The position numbers were made by a program, and so were the translations under genes. A stretch of DNA of 64,000 nucleotides from assembly GCF_004346865.1 (NCBI RefSeq), contig NZ_SMGR01000001.1:1364001-1428000 (forward strand), written 5' to 3'. The DNA comes from Shimia isoporae. GTDB lineage: Bacteria; Pseudomonadota; Alphaproteobacteria; Rhodobacterales; Rhodobacteraceae. Of this stretch, positions 35,178 through 44,042 are shown in pieces (positions within the stretch are counted from its first letter, which is position 1; every line of letters starts with the position of its first letter). The notes below the pieces were generated by a model. That model searched no databases and was not told the DNA's origin. It saw nothing but the letters and a program-made list of their open reading frames with translations.

Positions 35178-36512
35178 GTGGCACAGGGCATGAAGATCGC
35201 CATCGTCGACGATGAACAGGATATGCGCCAGTCGATCAGCCAGTGGCTGGCACTGTCGGGATATGACACCGAGACATTTGCGAGCGCGGAAGACGCGCTG
35301 AAGAAACTGGGTCCGGATTATCCGGGGATCGTTATTAGCGACATCAAGATGCCGGGCATGGACGGCATGCAGTTTCTTAAGAAGCTGATGGGAAGCGACA
35401 GTGCTCTTCCTGTGATCATGATCACAGGGCATGGCGACGTTCCAATGGCCGTTGAGGCCATGCGGGTAGGCGCCTTTGATTTTCTGGAAAAACCGTTCAA
35501 TCCGGATCAGATGACCCAACTGGCCAAAAAAGCCACGAACGCACGCCGCATGACGATGGATGCGCGCGCTTTGCGGCGGGAATTGTCCGACGGTACTCAG
35601 ATCATGAACAAGCTGATCGGATCCAGCCCTGTCATGGAGCGCCTGAAAGAGGATATCCTTGATCTTGGGCAGGCAGACGGTCACGTTCTGATCGACGGTG
35701 AAACCGGCACAGGCAAGACTTTGGTTGCGCATGCGATGCACGCCGTTGGAAGCCGCGCCGGACGCAAATTTGTGCTGGTCAGCTGTGGCGCCTTCGAAGA
35801 AGACGCGCTCGCCAAACGCCTTTTCGGTCCGATGAACCCCGAAGACAGTCAGCTCCCTGCGATCGAGGAAGCGCGTGGTGGTACGCTGGTTCTGGAAGAT
35901 ATCGAAAGTCTGAGCGAGACCACGCAGGCCAAACTTTTGAATGTCATCAATGAGCAGGGCACGCCGGCGGAAACTCGCATCATCGCGATTTCTAACATGC
36001 AAGAGCAGGATCGCACGTGTGAAGATGCTCTGCGTCCCGACCTTTTTTACCGTCTCGCTGCGCTTCGCGTCACTGTTCCGCCGTTGCGCCAACGTGGTGA
36101 AGATATTCTGTCGCTGTTCACTCGCCTGTCCGAGCAGTTTTCCGATGAATATGGTTGTGATGCGCCCAAAGTCAGCGCTCAGGAGGCCGCACAGTTGTTG
36201 CAAGCCCCTTGGCCTGGCAACGTACGTCAGTTGATCAATCTGGCGGAGCGCGCGGTTCTGCAATCGCGTCGTGACGGTGGATCGATTGCCTCGCTTCTCA
36301 TGAGTGATCACGAGGAAATGCAGCCGGTGATGACGACGGAAGGCAAGCCGCTCAAGGAATATGTTGAAGCGTTTGAACGTATGTTGATCGACAACACGAT
36401 GCGCCGTCACCGTGGATCTATTGCGGCCGTTATGGACGAATTGCGCCTGCCGCGTCGGACCTTGAATGAAAAAATGGCGAAATACGGCCTCGCGCGTGCC
36501 GACTATCTCTGA
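35178..36512 (+). CDS. dctD: NtrC-family response regulator DctD-like (GAFTGA-less)
   Basis: A 444-residue regulator with GTG start at 35178 (or ATG 35190, giving MKIAIVDDEQDMRQ). Receiver: acidic DDE, D in VISDIKMPG, T in MITGHG, K in FLEKPF. The AAA+ part has Walker A GETGTGKT. GAFTGA is missing: where it should follow the LFG of RLFGPMNPEDSQ nothing matches, and the Walker B reads GGTLVLEDIES rather than the usual GGTLFLDEI. A Fis-type HTH is at the C-terminus (SIAAVMDELRLPRRTLNEKM). It probably does not drive sigma54 promoters. It is the partner of the kinase 6 bases upstream. Confidence 0.9.
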   Translation: MAQGMKIAIVDDEQDMRQSISQWLALSGYDTETFASAEDALKKLGPDYPGIVISDIKMPGMDGMQFLKKLMGSDSALPVIMITGHGDVPMAVEAMRVGAFDFLEKPFNPDQMTQLAKKATNARRMTMDARALRRELSDGTQIMNKLIGSSPVMERLKEDILDLGQADGHVLIDGETGTGKTLVAHAMHAVGSRAGRKFVLVSCGAFEEDALAKRLFGPMNPEDSQLPAIEEARGGTLVLEDIESLSETTQAKLLNVINEQGTPAETRIIAISNMQEQDRTCEDALRPDLFYRLAALRVTVPPLRQRGEDILSLFTRLSEQFSDEYGCDAPKVSAQEAAQLLQAPWPGNVRQLINLAERAVLQSRRDGGSIASLLMSDHEEMQPVMTTEGKPLKEYVEAFERMLIDNTMRRHRGSIAAVMDELRLPRRTLNEKMAKYGLARADYL

Positions 36513-36538
36513 CGTCGGCACCGAACTAGCCAACGCTG

Positions 36539-36571
36539 CGCCGCATTTCCTTTAAGGGAATGCGGCGTTTT
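36539..36571 (+). terminator. Intrinsic terminator after dctD
   Basis: CGCCGCATTTCC (36539-36550) pairs with GGGAATGCGGCG (36556-36567; one G-T wobble) around TTTAA, followed by TTTT. Ends the dctBD transcript. Confidence 0.85.
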
Positions 36572-36630
36572 CATTGAATCCCCCCAAAAACAAGGCCATG
36601 TTTGCAGGCATTCAGTTTTGAGGTGCATTG

Positions 36631-37320
36631 ATGAGGACAATTCTCGCGGGCTTAGTTTTTGTTTTGGTTGCGGGATGCTTCGTCAGTGGCGCTGCAGCCG
36701 AAGAACGCGAAAAACTGGCGGATGATCCGACCAAAATCATCACGGTATTCGGTCTGAGTTACTCGGACAAAGTAACGGTGTCCGGTTCGCTCGCTGTTGG
36801 TCCTGTGTCCAAGTTGAACGTCCGGATTTCGGACACCGGAGAGTGGTCATTTGGGGGGTCCTATTTGTTCTCTTTCGGGATCGTCAACGTGGCTGCTTCC
36901 CGTCGAAATTTGAACTCGGGCATAACACAGACGCAGTATTCTCTAGGCAGCTTTGCCCCGATCTATCGCGCAAAGGAGAACCAGATGGGCTGGCAGGTGT
37001 TTGCAGCATTCGGTTTCAACTACACGGAAGGAAGCGCCACGAATACGGAACTAGACCTTGGTGAACTGGAAGGGCTGACCGTATCAAGCCGTGGTGGATA
37101 TTTGGGCGCGATGGCGTTGAAACCTGTATCAGAGGCGGTGACCTTTAAGGGAATGACGATGGTGTCGCGCGGAAGCGGCGATTACGAAGGCTATGGGATC
37201 GGTGGCGGATTCACATTCAACCTGTCGCAGCGGGACACCGTGAATGTCATGGCGTTCTATTCGGACAACAGCTTTGGCCAGAACGACACGTTCAGCGTTG
37301 GGTATCGAAGAGAGTTCTGA
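36631..37320 (+). CDS. Putative outer-membrane beta-barrel protein
   Basis: A 229-residue exported protein. The signal peptide MRTILAGLVFVLVAGCFVSG is followed by AAAEEREKL, with probable cleavage after AAA; a Cys at position 16 leaves lipidation possible. The rest alternates polar and hydrophobic residues with many aromatics, rich in Gly/Ser/Thr, and ends in GYRREF with a C-terminal Phe, a usual mark of outer-membrane barrels. A TTG three bases before the ATG is also in frame. I do not recognise a named family. It is alone between the dctD terminator and a HAD gene; function unknown. Confidence 0.75.
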   Translation: MRTILAGLVFVLVAGCFVSGAAAEEREKLADDPTKIITVFGLSYSDKVTVSGSLAVGPVSKLNVRISDTGEWSFGGSYLFSFGIVNVAASRRNLNSGITQTQYSLGSFAPIYRAKENQMGWQVFAAFGFNYTEGSATNTELDLGELEGLTVSSRGGYLGAMALKPVSEAVTFKGMTMVSRGSGDYEGYGIGGGFTFNLSQRDTVNVMAFYSDNSFGQNDTFSVGYRREF

Positions 37321-37481
37321 GGCTTTCCAAGTAACGGGTGGCGCATTCAAAAGCGTCGGAGCCAGCCGAGAAGAACGTTCGACGTTTCCGTTCGTTAGAA
37401 ATCGTGAGAATGAAGCTGGGAAATGCCCTTGCGGAGTAGAGGATTTGCATTCACCTCTTTGGTGCATTCTCAGGAGGAACG

Positions 37482-38165
37482 ATGGCACTGAATTTCCCAA
37501 TCAAGGGCGCTTTGTTCGACATGGACGGTCTGCTTTTGGACAGTGAACGGCTTTTCATGGAGACGCTCGTACAGTCAACGGAACCCATCGGTATTTCGAA
37601 AGAAGACACAGAGGCGTTTTTTGTCACTTTGGTTGGAACCTCGAACAAAGAAACGTCCAAACACCTGAGTTCGTTTCTTCCCAATCATGTTGAAGTCACC
37701 ATCTTTGAAGCCGAATGGCGCAATCTATATCGCGCTCGGGTGGAAGAGGGTGTGCCAGTGAAGCCGCATGTGAGGCCACTTTTGATCGGATTGCAGGGGG
37801 CTGGTATTCCCATGTGTGTGGTGACCTCTACGGTGTCCCGTGTTGCACAGAAAAAGCTGAGCAAGGCAGGGTTGGACGAGTTTTTCCGCGGTGTCGTTGC
37901 CGGAGACGAGGTTATTGCCAACAAGCCCGATCCAGAACCCTACCTGCGAGGAGCTGCTGTGCTTGGTTTGGAAGCGAGTGAGTGCGCTGCGTTTGAAGAC
38001 AGCGACGTTGGCACGACGGCGGCACGCAGGGCAGGGTGCCTTACCTATCAAGTGCCGGATTTGCGTCCTGCCGGTGTGGCGTTGCCAAACCTAGATCAGT
38101 ATGTGGTCAAAGACTTGCGCGAGGCCGGGTGCCATCTGGGAGTTCTGTCCAAGGCGTTAACCTGA
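37482..38165 (+). CDS. HAD-superfamily phosphatase (beta-phosphoglucomutase-like)
   Basis: A 227-residue HAD hydrolase. Motif I is DMDGLLLDSE (nucleophile and acid Asp), motif II is VVTSTV, the lysine motif III is VIANKPDPEPY and motif IV is FEDSDVGTTAA. A GGAGGA ribosome site precedes ATG 37482. Such enzymes dephosphorylate sugar phosphates or nucleotides, or act as phosphomutases; the specific substrate is not readable. It is not obviously linked to rne 410 bases downstream. Confidence 0.9.
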   Translation: MALNFPIKGALFDMDGLLLDSERLFMETLVQSTEPIGISKEDTEAFFVTLVGTSNKETSKHLSSFLPNHVEVTIFEAEWRNLYRARVEEGVPVKPHVRPLLIGLQGAGIPMCVVTSTVSRVAQKKLSKAGLDEFFRGVVAGDEVIANKPDPEPYLRGAAVLGLEASECAAFEDSDVGTTAARRAGCLTYQVPDLRPAGVALPNLDQYVVKDLREAGCHLGVLSKALT

Positions 38166-38575
38166 TTGGGGCAGTTGTCGATAGATTCCCCATTGTGTTT
38201 TCCACAGGTGTCGTCTTATGTAGGACGGACGGATTGCGCAAATTACGCGCGCCGTATGAGTTTCGCTGAAACCTGCCAGTCGATAGGCGCGAATGCCCGA
38301 TGCAAGTTTCAGACCGATTGGGTCCGGAATACCGGATCAGAGAGACGCCCGAACCGCTGTGCGGCGGGCTTGTAACAGGCACCAGCGTGGCGAAAACGTC
38401 CGCGGTGTCGGAGAAGAAACGCGATGAAGCGCGCGAACACAGTGATAGACCGAGCAGAGGCCGCCAGCGGCCCCCTCGGCCGCGCGCATCCCCTCGCTCA
38501 GACAAGACATCCCCGACAATCCCTTAACCTCGGTCCTCCGGGACGCGGGCGATTGCGGCGGTGCGAACGGATAAC
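38166..38575 (+). promoter_or_regulatory. 410-base non-coding leader region of rne
   Basis: No convincing gene lies here. The last 150 bases are very GC-rich and purine-rich with possible stems such as GGCCGCCAGCGGCC. The gene downstream is RNase E, whose own mRNA leader controls its level in enterobacteria by autoregulation; whether that applies here is inference. Short frames in both strands look like shadows. Confidence 0.4.
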
Positions 38576-41500
38576 ATGCCAAAGAAAATGCTCATCGATG
38601 CCACCCACGCGGAAGAGACCCGCGTTGTGGTGGTCGACGGAAACAAGGTTGAAGAATTTGACTTTGAATCCGAAAACAAACGCCAGCTTGCCGGCAACAT
38701 CTATCTTGCAAAAGTAACACGGGTCGAGCCGTCGCTTCAGGCGGCTTTTGTTGACTATGGCGGAAACCGTCATGGCTTCCTCGCGTTCTCGGAGATCCAT
38801 CCGGACTACTATCAGATTCCTGTAGCAGACCGTGAAGCGCTGCTTGAGGAAGAGCGTGCCTATGCCGAAGCAATGAAGGCGCGCGACGAGGAAGAAGAAA
38901 AGCCTAAAAAATCGCGCTCGCGCAGCCGGTCGCGGTCTCGCAAGAAAACTGACGAGGCAGCTGTAACAGAAACCGCTGTTGACGGCGTGACCGAAGCGAC
39001 CGAAGCAGAGGAAACGCTCACCGAAGCCGAAGAGGCTCCAGCCGAAATTTCCGGCATGGAAACCATCGATCTTGGGGAAGACAACGGTGACACCGAAGTT
39101 GTTGCCGAAGTCGAGGTGATCGACACGCCAGAAGCCGTTGAGGAAAACCCGTCCGAGGCAACTGAAGGCGACGAGGCGTCTGAAGAAGCAGCTGACGAAC
39201 AGGTTGCCGAAGCCGAGGTCGTTGCCGCCGACGAAGACACCCCAGAAGGTGAAGACGAGGGCAAAGGCGAAAACGAAGACCCAAAGACCATTGCCGCCAA
39301 CACCGAAGGCGAAGACGCCAAGATCAGCAAGGATCCGGAGACCGGAGAGGAAAGCGAAACCGAAGCTGACATTCCAACAGAGTCAGACGACGCTGAGCCT
39401 GCCGAAGTAGAAAGCAGCGAAGACGTCGAGGCGGCTCCTGATGAGGCCACTGCCTCGGAAGCAGATCTTGTTGAAGAAACGTCTTCGGATGCAGTCGATA
39501 CGCCGGAAGAGGGCGCTGCCGAGAACGTTGAAGACAGCGCGACCGATGTGGCCGAGGCAGAAGTAGAAGAAACGTCGGAAGGCAGCGATGAAGACGCTGA
39601 CGAAGAGTCTGACACCGAAGAAGAGTCTGACGAAGACGATGATGGCTCCAAAAAGTCGAGCCGTAGTCGCAGCCGCCGGTCCCGCAGCCGCTCCAAGCGC
39701 TCCAATGCTGCCGAAAAAGACGAGACCATCGAGTCTGTTGCCGATGATGACGACAGCGAGGACATTCGTCCGGCACGCAAACCGCGTCCGCGTCGCTACA
39801 AGATCCAGGAAGTGATCAAGGTACGCCAGATCATGCTGGTGCAGGTGGTCAAGGAAGAACGCGGCAACAAAGGTGCGGCGCTGACAACTTATCTTTCGCT
39901 TGCAGGACGGTATTGCGTTCTGATGCCAAACACCGCGCGCGGTGGGGGCATCTCACGTAAGATCACCAACGCGGCGGACCGCAAAAAGCTCAAGGAAATT
40001 GCCAACGAGATTGATGTACCGACCGGTGCGGGGCTGATTGTACGGACTGCTGGCGCAAAGCGGACCAAATCAGAGATCAAGCGAGACTACGAATACCTGC
40101 AACGCATGTGGGAGCAGATCCGTGAATTGACGCTGAAGTCGATTGCGCCTGCAAAAATCTATGAAGAGGGCGACCTGATCAAACGATCGATCCGCGACTT
40201 GTATTCTCGCGAGATCGACGAAGTGCTGGTTGAAGGCGACCGCGGCTACCGCATTGCCAAGGACTTCATGAAGATGATCATGCCGTCCCATGCCAAGAAT
40301 GTGAAACAGTATCAGGATGCTCTGCCACTGTTTGCCCGCTATCAGGTGGAAAGCTACCTTGGTGGCATGTTCAACCCGACGGTGCAGCTGAAGTCTGGTG
40401 GCTACATTGTGATTGGCGTGACCGAAGCTCTTGTGGCGATTGACGTAAACTCGGGTCGTGCGACCAAAGAGGGTTCGATCGAGGAAACAGCGCTCAAGAC
40501 CAACCTTGAGGCTGCCGAGGAAGTGGCCCGTCAATTGCGGTTGCGTGACCTTGCCGGCCTCATCGTGATCGACTTCATCGACATGGACGAACGCAAGAAC
40601 AACGCGGCCGTCGAGAAGCGGATGAAGGACCGTCTGAAAACCGATCGTGCGCGTATTCAGGTAGGCCGCATCTCCGGATTTGGCCTGATGGAAATGAGCC
40701 GTCAGCGGTTGCGCCCAGGTATGATCGAGGCGACCACTCAGCCGTGTCCGCATTGTCATGGCACCGGTCTGATCCGGTCCGAAGACAACCTTGCGCTGTC
40801 GATTCTGCGGCAGATCGAGGAAGAAGGTACCCGCCGTCGGTCCCGTGAGGTTCTGGTGAAGGCACCGGTCTCGATTGCCAACTACATCATGAACGCCAAG
40901 CGGGAACATGTGGCGCAAATTGAAGCCCGCTATGGCCTTGCTGTGCGCGTTGAAGGAGATCCGCATCTGATTTCTCCGGACTTCTCGATTGAGAAGTTCA
41001 AAACCGCCACCCGTGTGGTCGCCGACACCACTCCGGTGGTTTCTGTGGACAGCTCGATCATGGATGATATCGACGCGGCGGATGACGTTGTCGAAGCTGA
41101 AGCCGTTGAAGTAAGCGCGGAAAGCGAAGAAGAAACCAAGCCCAAGAAGCGCCGCCGCCGCCGTCGTCGCCGGAAGTCTTCGAGTTCTTCCGAGAATGGC
41201 GACGCAGTAGAAAATGGGGATGCGTCTTCTGAGGGTGTTTCCGAAGAGACCGAAGACACAGTCTCGGTTGATGCCGAGGCAACTGAGGAAGCGGCAGAGG
41301 TGACTGAGGCCGCCGAGACCGAAGAGAAACCGAAATCCTCGCGCTCGCGCAGCCGTTCCCGTAGCCGCTCTCGTTCCAAGAAGTCTGAGGAAACAGAGGT
41401 TCCGGCGTCGGAAGAGGCCACTGTGGCGAGTTCGGAGCCCGCAGAGGAACAAGAAGCCTCGGTAGTGGAAGAGGCCCCGGTCAAGGACGTGCAGGGTGAA

Positions 41501-41653
41501 GACGTTGTCGAAACGGCAGAAGTCGTAGAGCCACCAGTCGAAGAACCTGCCGAGCCAGCAATGGCGGAAGCGGTGGCTGACCCTGAACCGGTGGCGGAAC
41601 CAGTACCAGCAGCGCCGAAGAAGCCAAAGCGGCGCGGTTGGTGGTCTCGCTGA
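38576..41653 (+). CDS. rne: Ribonuclease E with an acidic insert inside the S1 domain
   Basis: A 1025-residue endoribonuclease, starting MPKKMLIDATHAEETRV. The S1 domain begins at about residue 37, is broken at about residue 100 by a roughly 300-residue low-complexity insert (100-405) rich in Glu, Asp, Ala, Ser and Thr, and resumes at RRYKIQEVIKVRQIMLVQV. The insert is flanked by Arg/Ser repeats (SRSRSRSR at 113-122, SRSRRSRSRSKRS at 363-376). The catalytic region has AIDVNSGRATKEGSIEET and DFIDMDERKN, and the Zn-link is PCPHCHGTG. The C-terminal scaffold has a basic RRRRRRRR block, another Arg/Ser block and the end RRGWWSR. It carries out RNA decay and rRNA/tRNA processing at the membrane-associated degradosome. 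Confidence 0.96.
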   Translation: MPKKMLIDATHAEETRVVVVDGNKVEEFDFESENKRQLAGNIYLAKVTRVEPSLQAAFVDYGGNRHGFLAFSEIHPDYYQIPVADREALLEEERAYAEAMKARDEEEEKPKKSRSRSRSRSRKKTDEAAVTETAVDGVTEATEAEETLTEAEEAPAEISGMETIDLGEDNGDTEVVAEVEVIDTPEAVEENPSEATEGDEASEEAADEQVAEAEVVAADEDTPEGEDEGKGENEDPKTIAANTEGEDAKISKDPETGEESETEADIPTESDDAEPAEVESSEDVEAAPDEATASEADLVEETSSDAVDTPEEGAAENVEDSATDVAEAEVEETSEGSDEDADEESDTEEESDEDDDGSKKSSRSRSRRSRSRSKRSNAAEKDETIESVADDDDSEDIRPARKPRPRRYKIQEVIKVRQIMLVQVVKEERGNKGAALTTYLSLAGRYCVLMPNTARGGGISRKITNAADRKKLKEIANEIDVPTGAGLIVRTAGAKRTKSEIKRDYEYLQRMWEQIRELTLKSIAPAKIYEEGDLIKRSIRDLYSREIDEVLVEGDRGYRIAKDFMKMIMPSHAKNVKQYQDALPLFARYQVESYLGGMFNPTVQLKSGGYIVIGVTEALVAIDVNSGRATKEGSIEETALKTNLEAAEEVARQLRLRDLAGLIVIDFIDMDERKNNAAVEKRMKDRLKTDRARIQVGRISGFGLMEMSRQRLRPGMIEATTQPCPHCHGTGLIRSEDNLALSILRQIEEEGTRRRSREVLVKAPVSIANYIMNAKREHVAQIEARYGLAVRVEGDPHLISPDFSIEKFKTATRVVADTTPVVSVDSSIMDDIDAADDVVEAEAVEVSAESEEETKPKKRRRRRRRRKSSSSSENGDAVENGDASSEGVSEETEDTVSVDAEATEEAAEVTEAAETEEKPKSSRSRSRSRSRSRSKKSEETEVPASEEATVASSEPAEEQEASVVEEAPVKDVQGEDVVETAEVVEPPVEEPAEPAMAEAVADPEPVAEPVPAAPKKPKRRGWWSR

Positions 41654-41664
41654 TCAAAAGATAG

Positions 41665-41692
41665 AAACGCCAGGTCTTGTGCCTGGCGTTTT
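41665..41692 (+). terminator. Intrinsic terminator after rne
   Basis: AAACGCCAGG (41665-41674) pairs with CCTGGCGTTT (41682-41691) around TCTTGTG, then T-rich sequence. It separates rne from the converging tusA-like gene. Confidence 0.85.
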
Positions 41693-41700
41693 CATTTTGG

Positions 41701-41922
41701 TCAGCCTTTTTGGATTATGAACTCGAGCGCGCCGTTTGCCTCCGATGAGGCAAGGATTTCATGTCCTGCTTCGTGGCAGAAGTGCGGAACGTCAACTATG
41801 GCTGCTGGATCGTCAGCAATCAGCCTGACTTTTGCGCCGCTTTCCAGAGGCATCATTCGTTTGCGCAGTCGCAAAACGGGCAGGGGGCACAAAAGGCCAA
41901 GAGCGTCGATTTCAAGATCCAT
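41701..41922 (-). CDS. TusA-family sulfur carrier protein
   Basis: A 73-residue protein, MDLEIDALGLLCPLPVLRLR, with the family Cys-Pro-x-Pro motif (CPLP) near the N-terminus that carries persulfide sulfur. An in-frame ATG at 41943 would add MPSIRED, but 41922 matches the family start. TusA-like proteins take part in sulfur relay to tRNA thiolation, molybdenum cofactor or sulfur oxidation. The next gene on the other strand encodes CcdA, another thiol-disulfide protein. Confidence 0.93.
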   Translation of the reverse strand: MDLEIDALGLLCPLPVLRLRKRMMPLESGAKVRLIADDPAAIVDVPHFCHEAGHEILASSEANGALEFIIQKG

Positions 41923-42016
41923 GTCCTCTCGAATACTGGGCATGTTTCAACCTGTCCACAGGGATGTGACCGTGCGCCCCCGTGACGCGGCACGGGATGT
42001 GGGCTAAGCCAAAGAT

Positions 42017-42769
42017 ATGTTTGGAATCGACATCATCGATGCAGGTCTTCTCCCTGCCATGCTGGTCGCGCTTTTTGCGGGTGTGATCTCATTTCTCAGC
42101 CCGTGCGTTTTGCCGATTGTGCCACCTTATCTCGCCTACATGAGCGGCGTCAGCATGACGGATTTGCAGGAAGGGCGCGCTGCCTCTCGCAAAGCCACAA
42201 TGACGGCAGTGTTCTTTGTGCTGGGGCTGTCGACGGTGTTTCTATTCCTCGGGTTCACGGCGTCGGCGTTCGGGGCGTTTTTTCTTCAGAATCAGGAGAA
42301 ATTCAACACTGTTGCCGGATTGCTGGTTATGCTTTTTGGCGCGCACTTTGTGGGCGCGATCCGCATCCCTTTCCTGATGCAGGAAGCCCGCATCGACGCC
42401 GGTGATCAAGGTGGAAGCGCGTTCGGGGCTTACCTACTCGGTCTTGCTTTTGCATTTGGTTGGACGCCTTGTATTGGTCCGATTCTGGGTGCTGTGCTGT
42501 CGATGGCGGCGAGCGAAGGTAATTTGACGCGTGGCACGGTCTTATTGGGCGTCTATGCACTCGGGCTTGGCGTACCCTTTCTTCTGGTCGCAGCCTTTAT
42601 GAGCCGCTTGGGTGGCTTCATGGGCTGGATGAAACGGCACATGGAGCAAGTAGAACGCGTGATGGGCCTGTTGCTGTGGACGATCGGCCTATTGATGCTC
42701 ACAGGCGGCTTTTCCAATTTCTCTTATTGGTTGCTCGAAACCTTTCCGGCTCTGGCAACCATCGGATAG
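42017..42769 (+). CDS. ccdA: Cytochrome c biogenesis protein CcdA
   Basis: A 250-residue membrane protein with six hydrophobic segments. The two redox cysteines lie in FLSPCVLPIVPPY (TM1) and GWTPCIGPILGA (TM4), as in CcdA/DsbD core. It moves reducing equivalents from cytoplasmic thioredoxin to the periplasm for haem attachment to c-type cytochromes or protein reduction. Divergent from the TusA-like gene. Confidence 0.94.
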   Translation: MFGIDIIDAGLLPAMLVALFAGVISFLSPCVLPIVPPYLAYMSGVSMTDLQEGRAASRKATMTAVFFVLGLSTVFLFLGFTASAFGAFFLQNQEKFNTVAGLLVMLFGAHFVGAIRIPFLMQEARIDAGDQGGSAFGAYLLGLAFAFGWTPCIGPILGAVLSMAASEGNLTRGTVLLGVYALGLGVPFLLVAAFMSRLGGFMGWMKRHMEQVERVMGLLLWTIGLLMLTGGFSNFSYWLLETFPALATIG

Positions 42770-42824
42770 GGCTTAATTTTTTACCATTTGAAGTCTAGGG
42801 TCTGCTCAAGGAGACTCAAAGGCC

Positions 42825-44042
42825 ATGGGCAAGAGCAGCCACAAACCTGTTCGCAAACGGCGGGTGTTTTATATCCCGGGGTATGACCCCATTCACCCGC
42901 GTCGGTATCGTGAACTGTATCGCAAAGAAGGCGCCGCGCAGGCGGAGATTTCGGGATACAGTCTGGAGCTTTCTGCCAAAGCTGCGGGTGGCGGGCCATA
43001 TGGTTGGCACGTGGTCAGCGAGATGGACGGCGAAACGGCGAAGGCGGACTTTGAGGTTTTGGTTTGGTCTGACATCGTGCGCGACAGCATGGAAAAGGGC
43101 ATTGTTGGCACTTATCTTCAACTCCTTCGCACAGCCGCCACTTATATCGGCTCAGGTGCCCTTTGGCGATTGATGCAATTGCGGAAAGGTCCTGTGATTG
43201 CAGCGCTTTATCCGGTGTTGTTCCTGCTGCTCCAGTTGGTCTTGGCCCTTTTGGCCGCGTGGGCGCTAGGCAAATTGTTGGTGGTTTGGTTGCCGGACTG
43301 GACCGGACTGCTGGGGCTGGTCGTCGTTCCTCCGATCCTCAGTTGGTTCAAGAAGAAGGACAACAAGTTCTTCGCTTACTACCTTATGCATGACTATGCG
43401 TATTCAGCGCAATCCAAGGGGGAAGACCCGCCTGAACTTGAGGCACGAATGGCGGAGTTTGCCGACCGAATTGCGCAGGCGATGCAGGACGATGTGGAAG
43501 AAGTTTTGGTGGTCGGTCATTCCAGCGGAGCGCATCTGGCGGTGTCCATTCTCGCGGATCTGATCAGGGATGGACGTGTGCCGAGTACCGGGCCTGTATT
43601 GGCGTTTCTGTCCTTGGGACAAGTGGTGCCAATGGTTTCGTTCTTGCCCAATGCCTTTCGATTGAGGCGCGACTTGGCGTTTCTGTCTCAGCGCAGTGAA
43701 ATCACCTGGGTGGATGTTACCGCACCTGGTGATGGCTGCGCCTTCGCTTTGTGTGATCCCGTAGCTGTCAGTGGCGTTTCACCGGAGAATGGAAAAAAGT
43801 GGCCACTGGTTGTCTCTGCAGCGTTTACCCAGACGTTGAGCGAGGCGCGGTGGGCCGAGTTGCGCTGGCGCTTTTTCCGACTACATTTTCAGTATCTTTG
43901 TGCGTTCGACCGGCCCGGCGATTATGATTACTTCAGGATAACTGCAGGGGCCGCCACGTTGGCAGAGCGCTATGAAGGCCGAGTAGCCAGCAAATCCCGA
44001 ATTGAGAAACCCGTGAACAAGTTTGTGGGCGTTGAACCATGA
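42825..44042 (+). CDS. Membrane-associated alpha/beta-hydrolase-like protein of unknown function
   Basis: A 405-residue protein. Unusual for a hydrolase, it has two hydrophobic segments in the middle (about 128-149 and 158-178: VLFLLLQLVLALLAAWALGK and LLGLVVVPPILSWF), between an N-terminal domain starting VFYIPGYDPIHPRRY and a C-terminal domain with the nucleophile elbow VGHSSGAHLAVSILADL. The motif G-x-S-x-G fits a serine hydrolase; the remaining triad residues are not certain. Its stop overlaps the start of a cytochrome P450 gene by 4 bases (ATGA), so the two proteins are made together. The natural substrate is unknown, likely a lipid or hydrophobic compound. Confidence 0.85.
   Translation: MGKSSHKPVRKRRVFYIPGYDPIHPRRYRELYRKEGAAQAEISGYSLELSAKAAGGGPYGWHVVSEMDGETAKADFEVLVWSDIVRDSMEKGIVGTYLQLLRTAATYIGSGALWRLMQLRKGPVIAALYPVLFLLLQLVLALLAAWALGKLLVVWLPDWTGLLGLVVVPPILSWFKKKDNKFFAYYLMHDYAYSAQSKGEDPPELEARMAEFADRIAQAMQDDVEEVLVVGHSSGAHLAVSILADLIRDGRVPSTGPVLAFLSLGQVVPMVSFLPNAFRLRRDLAFLSQRSEITWVDVTAPGDGCAFALCDPVAVSGVSPENGKKWPLVVSAAFTQTLSEARWAELRWRFFRLHFQYLCAFDRPGDYDYFRITAGAATLAERYEGRVASKSRIEKPVNKFVGVEP

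Noticed and set aside
38107-38505. 132-codon reverse frame in the rne leader region
   Set aside because: Ser/Arg-rich, no motif, no ribosome site and partly antisense to the HAD gene.
39138-39780. Several open frames in other phases within the rne insert
   Set aside because: They arise from repetitive Glu/Asp/Ser codons; the main frame is the one that restores the second half of S1.
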